Counted from the first letter of the stretch, positions 1 to 11,335 are shown. The stretch is 64,000 nucleotides of DNA from Ligula intestinalis (GCA_036362985.1 JAYGXS010000009.1:26710900-26774899), one strand, 5' to 3'. Numbers and translations are program-made. Notes: generated by a model from the sequence alone, not told the origin.

Positions 1-3000
1 CTCTACTTCTTAACTACTTCCTGGGACTCGCATGTTCACTCGTATTAGCAATTTCGATTTTGCCGTTTATGGTAGCAGCCGCCCAAATGTTCATTTCAAA
101 AAATGGAAGATCATAAAGTGACCCTACGCTCACTCAGAGAAGATCACGCACATACACACACTCGAGTACACAGCGTGTGTTAAGAAGGAACTATGAGAAC
201 AAACCCCATGTCAACTACTCCAGCTTTTATATCTTATGGTCGAGGGCGAATGATGTATGCACTGCCAAACCCCTTTGCCTATATTTGAACTAAGACTATC
301 GGAGGGGGCTAATTCCATCAAACCTTGTGTTGTGGAGTTCTCTGTGCATAAGTTGATCCTAGTGCATAACACATGTGTATTCTGTTACGGGAGCTTTTAC
401 AATTAGTCTTTTCACTTTCCATAATATGGTATATCGGCGTCCGATGATACACTTTGATATTCTCGATGGTGTGAATTGATGACAAAAAGTGAAGGTGAAG
501 ATCCTCACGTCTTTTTTTCAGTAGCCTTAACGCACTAGGTCAATGTCTTAACTATATTGCACGCATTTGATGAAAAAGTAAAATTTTAAATAATTTTCTG
601 TTAGTGCCTTTTTTCTAGTGCTCCTACAACTGGTAACGATGCCGGTTGTGTCATTACTAAGGTTTTAATTTGTATTAATATACAATTACTTTTACTCGAA
701 GTCAACATCGATTGGAAGTCAACTAGCTCCTTACTAGGTACTTATAGCTCTGCAGCAGAACCAAACTGTCGTTCAAATCTACTTGACTTTCCATCCACAT
801 AGTATATAATTTTCAGATAAATCTTTTATGTACTTTTCTATGCAAGGAAGGCTCTTTAATAACCGCAATATTTTCTATTAGTTTGAGCCTTCGAAAACGT
901 GCCACAATCAATTTTCAGCGATACTTATAGAAACAGAAAAGTATTAAAGTATAAATTTTATATTTTAATTATCCATCACAGATGCAAGTGTGGAGTTGAC
1001 TGCGCCCGGTTCCCTATGATGGTTTCAGATCAAAACACTATTTGATAGAGCTCCCATCCAATATCTGAGCTTCAATCAGTTTTCACCTCGCCTTTTCTGA
1101 CCACAGCCCCACTAAAGACTAACATCGTACCTTTTGACTTTGTTTAAGGAGGGCTAAGATACATGCGCTGCTTACCGTGCGCTGTGTGCTGCGTGTAGTC
1201 AGCGCGATGAGAGCTGAGGGGTATATAGACTTGAATTCATAGTGAGGCAACACTGCTTATTGTAACAGCCACCCTAATTTTTATTTGAAAAATGGGGTTT
1301 TGGGGTCAGATGCTACATCGAGCAGGGGTAAGGGTGAGAGGAATCCTGCTGCGGTAAGCGCTGCAACTAAGAGAAGGTGTGAACGTTTAGATTTTGGGCC
1401 ACGTATCCGGGAGATGCAGAATCAGTGAAGTTCTACTTGACCGAGCGTAGATAGACTGTAGTCGTTCATTCTGGGCGCAAGTTAGTGGATCATGCACGTA
1501 AAGCGGCGTAATATGAATCAAGATCCACGTGCCTGTTGATGCTTTTTGTGTCAGACTGCCGAACTTCGAGAAATTCTCGTGCCTGTTTTGTCTTAGCCGT
1601 GGCGACCACTTCAGTTCCATCCCAATTGAAGTGCTGCTCATGATCCTATATGTCTGCCATTATCTGCATGGCTAATCTCAAGGTATAAAATACCGCTATG
1701 GATACGTATTTGACTAAGTTAAACGTATAAGGAGAATTAAAATGAGGGAGATTTAAAATTATATTTGTGGTAGTACAGTAGGTGACATCTGATGAAAGGT
1801 TGAGGAATGGGGGATTTAACACAAACTTGAGATCTTTTATGAAGTTCACTGGGTTGGCTTGAGGCGCGAAATGATGTTTACTAGAATTGAATTCCGTTCA
1901 GGTCAGTATACTTTGAGAAATATAGGCAGAACTGGGCGAAATCCAACGTTTGTTGATTTCCAAGAAATTTCCTATGCTATTAAGCACTGCGGAGAAAAGA
2001 TTCATATTTGTGCGTGCTGAAGTATAAAAAAACATTCCCAAAGAGCAGAAAAAGTTTTAATATATTTGTTCACTACAGAGCAAATGTTGTTTTGCGTCCA
2101 TGAAATTGAGGTTAGTGTACTTACAAGATACAGGACTAGAGTCGAGAAAAGCTTGATGAATCGAGTTAACAAATGTTTGCTCAAAAAATCTCTTGAGTTT
2201 GGTGCCCGAAAGATAAATAATAAACTAACAAGACGCAAAAATGTGTTTTAGTACGCCGAAATTAGTAGGCCTATTTGACTTTAGATGGCCTCCCTCGTAA
2301 TCTCATATTTTTTTAACGAGCCAACCCGAACCATGGGTGTTTCAACGCGCCAAGGTCACTCTTCGCGCGGATCTGGATGAGGATAATGTGAACTTCTTTT
2401 GGTCTGCCTTCTCTCTCCCTCTCCTGGCACTATTTCCCTCCATTCCGGGTCGCCGTTACACGCTCTTCCCGCCGTCCTGTGTCACCGTTACACACTCCTC
2501 CTGCCGTCCGCACCACCACGGCCCTCACCCGCAGTTGCCCACAGCGCTGCACTCCCGCCGGTCTCTAACTAATATTCTGTGATCACCCCTCACTCCAAAC
2601 GGATCATTTGTACAGACCCTTGGTATTCCCCCGTATCGTATCCTTTACACTCTTTATTGTTTACCATTCGTTTTATATCAAAAGACTTCATTTCTTACTA
2701 TCGCGTTATTCTTCTATCTCTTTCTACGACTGCATGTTGTGGTGATTGACGACCCCGTTCGGCGTTACTTCTGGAGAATCATATGCGTAAATTACTCCTT
2801 TAGGTGTGTGTCAACCTCGACATTCCCGGCCTGCTACAGTTTTCTAATTAACCTCGTAAACTACATCCATCCAAATGTTGTCAAAACATAGACGGAAATC
2901 ATTAACATCAAAACTCTAAACGGAAGAAGTAGAATATTATCATGTTGAAAGATATTGGAGAATATTTTGGGTCACTCTGTTGTCCAATTAAAATCAAATA

Positions 3001-3270
3001 ACACTACCCTGAAGTAAAAGAACACATTGAAAACTGCTCTGGTTTACGTAGAAATGTAAGTTTTTTCATTTCCAGCAGAATTTTTTCCTCTCAGTTTTAG
3101 GGAAATCAAAAACCGGTCAAAATATTCCATTTTGATCTTGATTTATCTTTGAAAAACATATCGAACACAGATATTCGACTTCGAACTATCTAACTACAGC
3201 GCTTTTTAAGGAGGTAACTTTTTCTAGAAAGTTTTTTTAATTAATCTTAGTCGTATTCACTGTTGGCTTT
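1..3270. other. Intergenic AT-rich stretch, no gene seen
   Basis: No coding region with recognisable domains or paired splice sites was found on either strand; open frames are short (under about 85 codons) and their translations resemble no family known to me. A locally GC-rich, pyrimidine-rich block lies at about 2340-2590, unlike the AT-rich surroundings, and may be part of an old repeat. I see no terminal repeats around it. Confidence 0.5.
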
Positions 3271-4240
3271 TGTTGTGGAAATTAATTTTTCTCGACAATG
3301 AGTTGACATGTTTGGGCGATTCTAAAGTCATGACCCACACAGGCAGCTATCAAAGGAGGAATAATTAAGAACTCATTATTTAGGTAAATGCTTTTAAGAT
3401 ACTTCTTATTTCTAAGTTTTCGGTAAATAGGTTGAATGAAATCGGTATTTATGGATAAACAAAGCAAAACTGTGAAATTCGTAAAGTGTTCAGTAGCATT
3501 TCCAAAACAGTTTGCTATTCATCGCACTCGACCTCTCGAAATAATTTTAAAGAAATGTGACAGACAGAAATTTCTTTCAACATACACAAGATGGTATGAA
3601 TTTGATTACAAGTACAACCGTACTCTAACTTTTTAGTAAACAGCCAGCCTATCCGTGTGTGGCCGTCAATGTATTTTATTCCGCTCAACAGCCGGGATGT
3701 GATTTCCATAAGAAATCTTTTTGCAATCGTCAATAGAAATTGATACAAAGCACGCAAGAATCTTTTCGTGCATTAAAAACGGAAATGTGTCCGAAGATTC
3801 AAAATTTGGCAATCAATGTACTTAAGGTGACTACGTCCATTTCTTACACATTTAGTGCAAGTTTAAATGTTATTGGAAAACATTTAGTTTATAAAAAAAT
3901 TGTATTTGTACTTATTCTGTATAACCTTGCCATCCTTTTCCATTCCCTTGCCTTAAACACACTTTTATTTCACATTGCACCAGTAAATTTTCATATTGCC
4001 ATTTCTTGAGTTAGCAGATTTTTGGGAAAATTACATTTTCTATGCTAGTAAACATTAATTTCCCAACCAAACTCTGACTTTTTTACTTATAGTTCTAACT
4101 ATATTGTTATGATAGTTTAGGGGCAAGCCGCGTGTGCTGATTTCCCGCAAAATGACTTTTATTGCGTTTTGTCCACTAACTGTACGTCCGCAATTCAAAT
4201 GAAATTTTCCTCTAGAGAAGACTTTATCCTCAATTTATTT
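3271..4240. other. AT-rich intergenic DNA, no gene seen
   Basis: Only short frames with low-complexity hydrophobic or basic translations occur, as expected of AT-rich non-coding DNA. No splice-site-bounded exon or repeat structure could be supported. Confidence 0.4.
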
Positions 4241-4261
4241 TGGAGCTTGCAACATCATGGG

Positions 4262-4506
4262 TATAATGCTCCGATAAATCAGCAGAAATAGGGTCCCGTT
4301 AGGATAAAACTGTTAGACCAATGAAGTTGAAATCTGCAAGAAACCACTTTTGTTAAAGATTTGCATAATTCGCTACCCATTTATGTTGTGCGTGATACTG
4401 CTCTGATAAATCACCTGAGGGGGGGTAACACTTTTTGATCAATGAAGTTGATCAATTCAAGAAACATGCTTGGTTTACGGCTTGCATAACACCTGTCCAT
4501 TCTTGT
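4262..4506 (+). repeat. Diverged tandem duplication, two units of about 120 bp
   Basis: The two units start at about 4262 and 4395. They share, in the same order, a GATAAATCA block, a run of G, an 'ATGAAGTTGA' block, an 'AAGAAAC' block and a 'TTTGCATAA/CTTGCATAA' block before a CCAT motif. Spacing is similar but substitutions and small gaps are common, so the duplication is old. No coding role is evident. Confidence 0.55.
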
Positions 4507-5925
4507 AGATTATTGATGTTGCTACACATTCACGTGGACACTAAACATCACTTAGTTTCATTGAAGTAAGCCTGACCGAAGGACTAAGCACAACAAACAA
4601 AAATGCACATGACACTATACGACTCATCAAGGAAACGCAGTGCTTAATGTCTTTAGTACTTATAAGTGAGTTAGTAAATCTGTGGACAGAATAATTCGGC
4701 ACCACTTCACCTCATCATGTGCCACAATTCAGCAGGAAACACCAACTTGGATCTGCTCCACTCAAGCATATCAGTTTTAGAAAACTGTGCCCTAGGCACG
4801 CAATGGCCAAATGCGTTTAGGGACCTGCAAGTCTACTGCGCTGTGAAAAAATCATCTCAGCTCGACGGCTGTTAATTAAACTATATGATTTTTTTCCATT
4901 GCCAATTCTTTCGCTGCAATACTACCTTTTTAATGACTTGTAAGCAACGCTTGTGCTCATTTACCTGTTGAGACCTTCCATTCAGGTCTTTTTTACATAG
5001 GTTCTTCCTACGACATACTGATTGGCGTGGATGGAACGTGTCCAGCCTTTCACTGCCTGAGAAGATAACTAACCGCGCATACAATTGCTAGATTAGTAGG
5101 AATACGAATGTAACACCCAAACAACTCTGCAAATACCTCTTCTATCGAACAAAACTCGGATTCCAACCCCCACCCCACCCCATCCTCTCATACTTGACTT
5201 CCACCTTTCAAAGCAAAATTACTCTTTTATGTCCGAGTCGCAGTCAGGTAAAGGGTTAAACAGTTTAGTATAATTTAATTTTTGTCGTTTTTAAGTTGAA
5301 ACGTAATACCTTTTGGAAGAATTCGGGTTATGACATGTGGAATTTTGATATGATGTTCGGTGAAATGAAGTCTCTTTGAGCCCTTGTTTTAGTTGTAGGT
5401 TCGAATCGTCTGCTTGATCCAAATGAGTGCAGAATCGGTGGAAGCAAACCTTCCGCAGCATGTCCAACAGTCTATTTTAAAGATAGAAATTAGCCCGTAG
5501 AGCCTCCATGTCCCCTCCGTTGTCAGACAGTGTAGTCACCCTCCACTATCGCCCTCACAGAACGTCTGAAATTGTAAACAACTGTCTTAAAATGTGTGCC
5601 ATTTTCCCTTTATCCATATAGCAAGTATGAGGCTTACTCCACCGGTCTGCTTAGTACGAATATAATCCTTCGGAAAACAGCTAGAGCCTCTTGTCTTGCA
5701 AGGCGCATCGTCTGTGATTGTCACCGGCTGCTCGGTCAACACGTCTGACTGCTTGGCTATTTTATCTTTTGAAAGAGGAATTATTCCCCAGCAGGCGACA
5801 TAGCAGATTTTTCTTATGCTAAATAAACAGACGGGGGTAGGCAGGTGAAATCCATATGTTGAGCTTTTAAATGAAGCAATTTCGTAGATAAATGCGGTGG
5901 TAAAACAAACAAACTTGTTCTTAAT
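4507..5925. other. Intergenic, no gene seen
   Basis: No frame longer than about 70 codons and no recognisable domain. A C-rich patch occurs near 5166-5190. Nothing else could be supported. Confidence 0.4.
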
Positions 5926-6252
5926 TTATTACCGGCAAACGTTAGGACTACGAGATATGCGCATTTCTGGCTGATTAGCCGTCGTCAGTCGTAGACACCT
6001 GACTCCAGTATAGCCACAAAAACTGCCGCTACACTCGAGTTTAGAACCCGCGACCAGTGAGCTAGAGACGAACGTCCTATCCATTGAGCAACCTGGCCGA
6101 CGTCTTGTAAGTTGTCGATCGGGATGTAGATTAGTACAGATGTGTACTCCGATCTGGTCCAGGATTCATCAACCCTGGGTGTTCCGTCATCACCAGACAA
6201 AACAGCCAGGGCTGATGAATCCTGCACGAGATCGGAGTACACGTCGGTACTA
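5926..6252 (-). repeat. tRNA-like SINE with a palindromic head (family 1, copy a)
   Basis: On the minus strand a tRNA-like stretch (about 6105 down to 6040) contains an A-box-like GTTGCTCAATGGATAG and a B-box-like GGGTTCTAAACTC, as in RNA polymerase III promoters of tRNA-derived SINEs. Upstream of it, 6132-6252 forms a palindrome with arms of about 50 bases: GATCGGAGTACAC at one end and its complement at the other, with TGATGAATCCT-type blocks inside. The tail ends near TGCCGGTAATAAATTAAG at about 5930. A second, internally changed copy lies at 52530-52790. SINE status is inferred from the Pol III boxes and the second copy. Confidence 0.6.
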
Positions 6253-6780
6253 AACTTGTTCTTAATTTATATTTAAAGAGCATCAACTTCAAACATTTGG
6301 ATACCTGTTAAAGTACACATAAAGGTCATCTTTAAAAATGGTCTAGGAAACCCAATTTAACATAGTTAGCGAAAAAATGCAATGAAGTAATGGGCATTAG
6401 GATACGGTATTCACTTTGAACAATATTTAAAAACCTTGGGTTTGGTTTTTTAATAATTCTTTTAAGTGTATTAGCAGTCCGCGTCTCGTACGGAAATTTG
6501 TCTGGCATGAAATCAAGTTTATAAAGGTATCTATCTTGTATTCTGCCCTCCGTGCGCATCTCACAGTATAGACTACCAGTCATATCAAGTCCTTGTTTAA
6601 AAGTAAACCTTTTATTACATCTCGCGTCCATTTTTAATGTATATATCGCGTTTAGGTCATGCGCGTTGAGACGGATATACTTTATACTTTTACTTATGGT
6701 GCATTTTCAAAACCCATGAAATATTTAAATGTCTCGTTGAATTTCATTCAAAAAATAATCTAGCAGTGTTTTAAGCTATT
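6253..6780. other. Between SINE and protease exon; no supported gene
   Basis: A minus-strand open frame of 99 codons at 6332-6631 exists, but its translation resembles no family I recognise and it does not look like the missing C-terminal part of the protease: no VTGWG or GDSGG-like motif. It could be a relic or chance. The remainder is AT-rich. Confidence 0.35.
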
Positions 6781-6906
6781 ATTATAGTTAATAATTAATT
6801 ATAGTACTTTTAATGGCCCGGATTAATGGCTTTTGTAGCGAACGATTCCGAAAACATGAATGTACTAATGCATACACACATAGAAATAAACGGCGGATTG
6901 ACCTAC

Positions 6907-7243
6907 ATCGTTTAACCTCACGATTCAACTTTAAAAGTGCATAGTCGGAGCCGCCTGATCTTGGTCCATTCAATGGGTGCGTTAAATGCAGGATCACATG
7001 TTTGACTTTAAAATTGTAGCCCCCATCACCCCTGGTTTTGTAATTATGAGTTCCTATCGTAACAACCAGAGTTTCGCCTATACGTTTCTTGTAGTCAAAC
7101 GGCTGCCCAAGTGGCTCAAACGTAGTGGATTTGCATTTGATGGTCTCAGGGAAACAGTATCCAGCGGTCAAAACCCATATAGGCGCGATGAGGGTTCCTC
7201 CGCAAAATGGATGTGCACCGTATCCGGAATAGTTCAGTCTCAC
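6907..7243 (-). CDS. Trypsin-like (S1) serine protease homolog, exon with mutated catalytic His
   Basis: This exon encodes the first half of a chymotrypsin-fold protease domain. It begins VRLNYSGYGAHPFCGGTLI, the usual strand before the first disulfide, then reads WVLTAGYCF where active enzymes have LTAAHC. The catalytic His codon is therefore TAC (Tyr) at 7159-7157. Both Cys of the C42-C58 pair are kept, and the Asp region reads GGSDYALLKL, so the Asp is kept. The 5' boundary follows a pyrimidine-rich acceptor ending CAGTAG just upstream of 7243, and joins in phase 0 to the exon at 8263. The 3' boundary is uncertain: a GTAGGT donor at 6906-6901 is used here, but a GTGAGG donor slightly earlier is possible. 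The exon with the active-site Ser was not found, so the gene is partial here or extends below position 1. By family knowledge such Tyr-for-His homologs cannot cleave peptides; a binding or regulatory role would be inference. Confidence 0.8.
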
Positions 7244-7532
7244 CTACTGGCAAGAAAAAAGAGAACATGTTCAGCCAGCCATTTCCGGAGTCCATAAATG
7301 CTGAGTTGTCAACATACACGTAAAAGTACTTCATTCGGTTTTCGTTAATGAACAAAACACATTTACAGTATGTGCCAGTTGGGTATGCCTTTCCTCTGCT
7401 GGAAGAGAAGAAAAAAGGTATAAATTATTTTAGTCACACTGACGGTCCGGTAAAATGTGCTAATGCATACTATGGCCAGTCACTTTGAAATAAACTATAG
7501 TTAGGTAAAATAACCAGCAAAAGTAGCTTATT

Positions 7533-8076
7533 TAGGCCCACTCATATACCCCTAGTCCCAGCATTTTGTCCTGCGAAAACGGTGATTATAGAGTTTTGGA
7601 GGGTGGAGAAATAAGATAGGCAGAGAAGGAAACTTTAAGAAGTAAGCATAAAGTGAAAAATATGTAGTTTTATTTGTTTCCTGCGGCCGCTGGGAGTAAG
7701 TTGTTCCGCATGTAAATGAAGGTGTGCGTGGTGCTTTGCGCCGTGGACTATACTAAGCTAACTCCAGAACGGTAAGTTGGACCCCAGGCAAGTTTAAGTA
7801 GATGACCTTCGAACCACCATTTAAATTTTTCAAAAAATTCAAGAAACCTGCAATTTGATAATCGGGTTTTTCCGCAATAAGTTAAACGATAATACAGATT
7901 AGATAAATCAACAGATATAAATCAACAACACTTCTAAATACAGTAAAATAAAAATGCATGTAGCATTTATTAAAGTATATTCTATTGCGTATCCTAATTC
8001 TCCACCCATAAAACTCTATAACCACCGTTTTCGTAGGAAAAAAAATGCAGGGAGTAGGGATTATTAAGTGGGCCTA
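7533..8076. mobile_element. MITE family 1, copy a (inside protease intron)
   Basis: The block starts TAGGCCCACT at 7533 and ends AGTGGGCCTA at 8076, which is consistent with a TA target duplication. The inverted ends extend about 75 bases inward with good similarity: GCATTTTGTCCTGCGAAAAC near the left end matches its complement near 8030. There is no coding capacity. The middle holds a GCGGCCGCTG block and a GTGCG-rich region. A second copy with the same ends and middle lies at 8918-9418. Assignment as a non-autonomous DNA transposon is inferred from inverted ends, TA flanks and copy number two. Confidence 0.75.
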
Positions 8077-8262
8077 CATAAACTATTGTTGCCAAATAAC
8101 CTGTCGCTTTAACGTCATGTGAGATGTGGCATGTGAGATCCAGTTAGGCCCAGTTACTTGTTATGTTTTTTTGCAGTCATATTCGATTGACTTTAATAAC
8201 TGAACTCTCCACTAGTAAAAGTCAGGTTAATATTGCATGAGCTTGAGTCTGCACATACTTAC

Positions 8263-8390
8263 ATGCCAGGGCCAACTATGTGCTGGGGCCTTTGTCTTTC
8301 CTTGGCCGTACAGAACAGCCGGCAATGGTAGTGATGACGACCGTTTTTTGCAATTCACAGGCAGACCATCAACTAAAATTTCATCTTCGG
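8263..8390 (-). CDS. Serine protease homolog, upstream exon (propeptide and start of protease domain)
   Basis: The exon reads EDEILVDGLPVNC..., then VLYGQGKTKAPAHSWPWH. The last block aligns with the start of S1 domains (IVGGxxAxxxSWPWQV), but the IVGG neo-N-terminus is replaced by VLYGQ and no Arg or Lys precedes it directly, so normal zymogen activation looks impossible. The acceptor is a long T/C tract ending TTGCCTACCAG, and the donor is CAT followed by GTAAGTATG, close to consensus. Splicing to 7243 gives SWPWH-VRLNYSGYG in phase 0, matching the family. The exon starts one base into a codon. The intron (7244-8262) contains a MITE at 7533-8076. Confidence 0.78.
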
Positions 8391-8520
8391 CTGGTAGGCA
8401 AATACAGGGGCAAAAAACACAGTAAACTCTAGCACATTTCTTTGCGAAAGCATGTATTGAAGGGTTAAAAGATAAACGCATAGTAAGGTTACAGGAAGCT
8501 CTTTCATGTATATGTCGGTT
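8391..8520 (-). other. Possible signal-peptide exon of the protease homolog
   Basis: Immediately upstream of the propeptide exon the minus strand offers MKELPVTLLCVYLLTLQYM (ATG near 8507), a good signal-peptide shape: a charged start followed by a hydrophobic core. However its reading frame does not join to the next exon through any GT donor I can see, since all nearby GT sites are phase 0 while the acceptor needs one leading base. Treat it as a candidate only; the true first exon may lie further upstream. Confidence 0.2.
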
Positions 8521-8917
8521 TCAAAAACATATATGGTTATCAATAGCATAAAGTCAATACGCCAAGCGCCCAAAGCATCGGTTTATACCTTGTATGGTGA
8601 GTCAAAGGAAGGGTATTACAAGAATACCCACTATAAACCACAGTTGAGGTTGCTCTTCGAAAGTCAAAAACCGAAGGTTTTGGTGAGCCGTAGCAAGTTG
8701 CGCTCCTGTACCAACTGATTCAAAAAACATTTAATACAAGCTAGTGCTCATATAAACGGACCAAAAACAATACAATGACGCACACACACGCAATCGCTGG
8801 TATTTAAAACTACACCATTCACCGAGTGTTCGTTGAACTGATTGTTTTGCAAACGACTCCACGAAATCATATTTGTTTACACAGACACGCAAGAAGCCCT
8901 GGATAAGGTAGTTTAAG
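8521..8917. other. Upstream of protease exon; no other gene supported
   Basis: Short frames only. This stretch separates the protease propeptide exon from the second MITE and could contain the promoter and first exon of the protease homolog, but no TATA-like or start context could be argued with confidence. Confidence 0.3.
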
Positions 8918-9418
8918 TAGTGCACTTTATATACTCCCAGTCTCAGCACTTGTCCTAAGATAATGGTGGTTATAGGGGTTTCGGAGGTGGGAAAATAGGA
9001 TAAGCAGCGAAAGAAATTCATAGAAGTAAGTGTTAAGTGGAGAAATGTATTTTAATTCGTTTCCCACGGCCGCTGTCAGTCAGTTATTCCGCATGTAAAT
9101 TGAAAGTGTGCGCGGCGCTTCACAACGCGGACTATACTAATCTAACTCTGGAAGGGTGAGTTGGACCTCAACTAAGGAATTTCAAGAAGCCTGCATTTTT
9201 TCCCCAATACGTTCAATAGTAATATGGATTAGAAAAATCTACAAATATAAATCAACAATATATCTAATAATAATATCTAAATGCGATAAAATAAAAATTT
9301 ATTTAGCAGTTATTTAACTGTAGTCCACTTCCTATCCTAATTGGCCACCTATAAAACCTCTGTAACCACCTTTTCCATAGGACAAAATGCTGGAACTAGG
9401 GGTATATGAGGTGCACTA
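8918..9418. mobile_element. MITE family 1, copy b
   Basis: This is the same organisation as 7533-8076: left end TAGTGCACTT, right end AGGTGCACTA, and shared internal blocks in the same order (GCGGCCGCTG-like CACGGCCGCTG, TTCCGCATGTAAAT, GGACTATACTAA, ATAAATCAACA, TATCCTAATT). It is 501 bp against 544 bp, with many substitutions, so the copies are not recent. Outer ends remain complementary and TA flanks are present. Confidence 0.72.
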
Positions 9419-9631
9419 ATTTAACTACTTTTGCCGAAATGTGCGTTGGTCGGATTACGCTTCCAGTTGCTGGCTGCTGTCTTGTTACGCTTATGACGTC
9501 CACCATCGTCTTGCACCGTAACACTAATAGGGCTTCGGCAGGAGTTTCCTTGGTAGTGGCGGAACAAAACTCCACAATTCCAGGTTTGTTGACAGCGATT
9601 CGAGCTCGATCCGAGTTCGATTCGAGCACGA

Positions 9632-9868
9632 TTAGGGTTAGGGTAAAGGTTAGGGGTAAAGGGGTCATGGTTAGGGTCAGAGGTTAGGATTAGGTTAAGG
9701 GTTACGGTAAGGGTTAAGGTTAGGGGTTAGGGTTAGGGTAAGGGTTAGGGGTTAGGGTTAAGGTAAGGGTTAGTGCTTAAGGTAACTTTTAGGGTTAGGT
9801 TTAGGTGTAAAGTAAGGGTAAGGGTTAGGATAAGGGTTAGGTTTAAGGTAAGGGTATGTGTTAGGTTC
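9632..9868 (+). repeat. Interstitial telomere-like repeat tract (TTAGGG type)
   Basis: About 240 bases are dominated by TTAGGG, TTAGGGG and TAAGGG units with drift, G-rich on the plus strand. TTAGGG is the telomere unit of most animals including flatworms. The tract is degenerate and embedded between unrelated sequences, so it is interstitial rather than a chromosome end. Flanking sequence at about 9598-9630 and 10008-10052 is built from repeated TCGATTCGAG-like words. Confidence 0.8.
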
Positions 9869-10007
9869 AGTGTGGGATAGTGATATATAATGTAGAATGT
9901 TCAAAGTTTCTTCTAAGTATTACAAAAAGTCTTCAAAAAATCCATTATTACTGACTTTTGGGCAAAGGAAAGTTTTCGGTATGAAACTCTACATTTCCAA
10001 GTTTTTT

Positions 10008-10052
10008 CGAGAGCGATTCGTGCTCGATTCGAGCTCACTTCGAGCTTGATTT
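10008..10052. repeat. TCGATTCGAG-type short repeats
   Basis: The words GATTCGTGCTCGATTCGAGC and CTTCGAGCTTGATTT echo GCGATTCGAGCTCGATCC at 9598-9630, on the other side of the telomere-like tract. The pair brackets about 400 bases containing that tract. Their role is unknown. Confidence 0.5.
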
Positions 10053-10799
10053 GTTTTTTTTGCGCGTTTTTTCGATTTACGCGCCCAACGCCGTCGGCCT
10101 ATAGCTGCCGTATACAATTATTTCGACAAAATTTTATGACTTTGTTTCTTATTTTTACAAAATCCTCTTTTGGTAAATCAGTTTTATTAACTTAAAAAAA
10201 AACCTTCTCACGGTTAACGTATAAAAACAACTTACGGCTTGTTGAATCCAAGACCGCTACCAAAGAAACTCCTGCCTCAGCTGCCGGTTTTTCCAATGTT
10301 TTTTAGCTGACATTATATTACAGCGCCACTTTAAAACGGTCAAGCAAGTTGCTGATCGCATCCTTAGTGAGGTCATTCACCCTCTTCACTCCAAACTAAT
10401 GGCTGCGAAGTCTTCCCATACAATGCGCCGAGACGTTTGTCATATGTTTTGCTGTACATAAGCATATCAGCGTTCTATACTCCCATTCCTAGCACGCTAC
10501 CTCCCGTGTGAAGAAGGGGAAATTGAGAAGTTGAAAGCTGACCTGTCTCAATAGTGGATTTGCATATCGGTTAAACTTTTAAGTTTGAGTATTCTATGAC
10601 CTTTTACCACGATCCCTTCCTTACCTTATCCCTTGCTCTGCGTGAATGGAGCCATTTTTTGCTGAAAATTTAGGATATTCCCTTCTAAATAAAGCATTCT
10701 CTCTCTCAGGACTGGTTTCTGTGGTGGGCCCTATAATAGACTGTCACCAGGCCGTTTAAGTCATACATATCCATACCAAAAACAACAATTTTAACGACT
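10053..10799. other. Intergenic, no gene seen
   Basis: No supported coding region. A short plus-strand frame near 10330-10440 could be a decayed piece of the LINE relic that follows, but I cannot show it. Confidence 0.3.
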
Positions 10800-11235
10800 G
10801 TAATATACGCCGGTGGATGAAAGAATGCTCACTCAAAAGCCATCACGCCACCTCGAGGACCTTTGAATCAGGCTTTCACTTTTTCATGAATAATTGCACA
10901 GCCCTTGTTCCCCCCCCCCTCTTAAATGTATGCTTCCCGATTTGCGAGAAGCGTACGCACGCACACTGCTATTCAGTACTGCGATCACGGTTCCTTCCAA
11001 CAACTGTGGAATTCTCCAAGGGTCTATAATATCTCCTCATCTCTTCTCCCTCCGCACTGACGACCTACGATCACCAAGTGAATGTTTGTTTGTTAAATAT
11101 GCTGATGACACATATCTAAGAGGCACCGCGGACCGTCACATCAACCAATTTTATATAACATTCAGTTGGTTGGTTCTGATAACAGTCAATTTACGGTGTC
11201 CACTTAAGCGAAAGAAACGCAACTGTCCGATGTGA
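10800..11235 (+). pseudogene. LINE (non-LTR retrotransposon) reverse transcriptase relic
   Basis: Translation around 10990-11130 gives CGILQGSIISPHLFSL followed by LFVKYADDTYL. These are the GxxQGxxxSPxLF and YADD motifs of a non-LTR reverse transcriptase palm; YADD lies at 11098-11109. Upstream residues in another frame (10817-11029) read like the preceding fingers/palm part, which implies a frameshift. The frame ends shortly after YADD and no endonuclease was found, so it is a dead fragment. Type within LINEs (jockey/CR1-like by the TDDLRSPS wording) is a guess. Confidence 0.75.
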
Positions 11236-11335
11236 ACGAACTGCAAACTCGAGGCAGTCTTTTAAAGATGACATGAGATGAAGGAGCGTTTGAAATGGAC
11301 ACAAACTGTCGAACAAGGGTAAAATACAAACAACC

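Noticed and set aside
6332..6631. Possible downstream exon of the serine protease
   Set aside because: No VTGWG, CAG or GDSGG-type motif and no acceptor in phase; the residue pattern does not follow S1 proteases.
7146..7355. 69-codon minus-strand frame beside the protease exon
   Set aside because: It is in the wrong frame relative to FCGG/LTAGYC and spans the acceptor site, so it is a shadow.
9396..9687. Overlapping frames of about 90 codons on both strands
   Set aside because: They are open because they run from a MITE end into a low-stop region and the telomere-like tract; no domain and mutual overlap.
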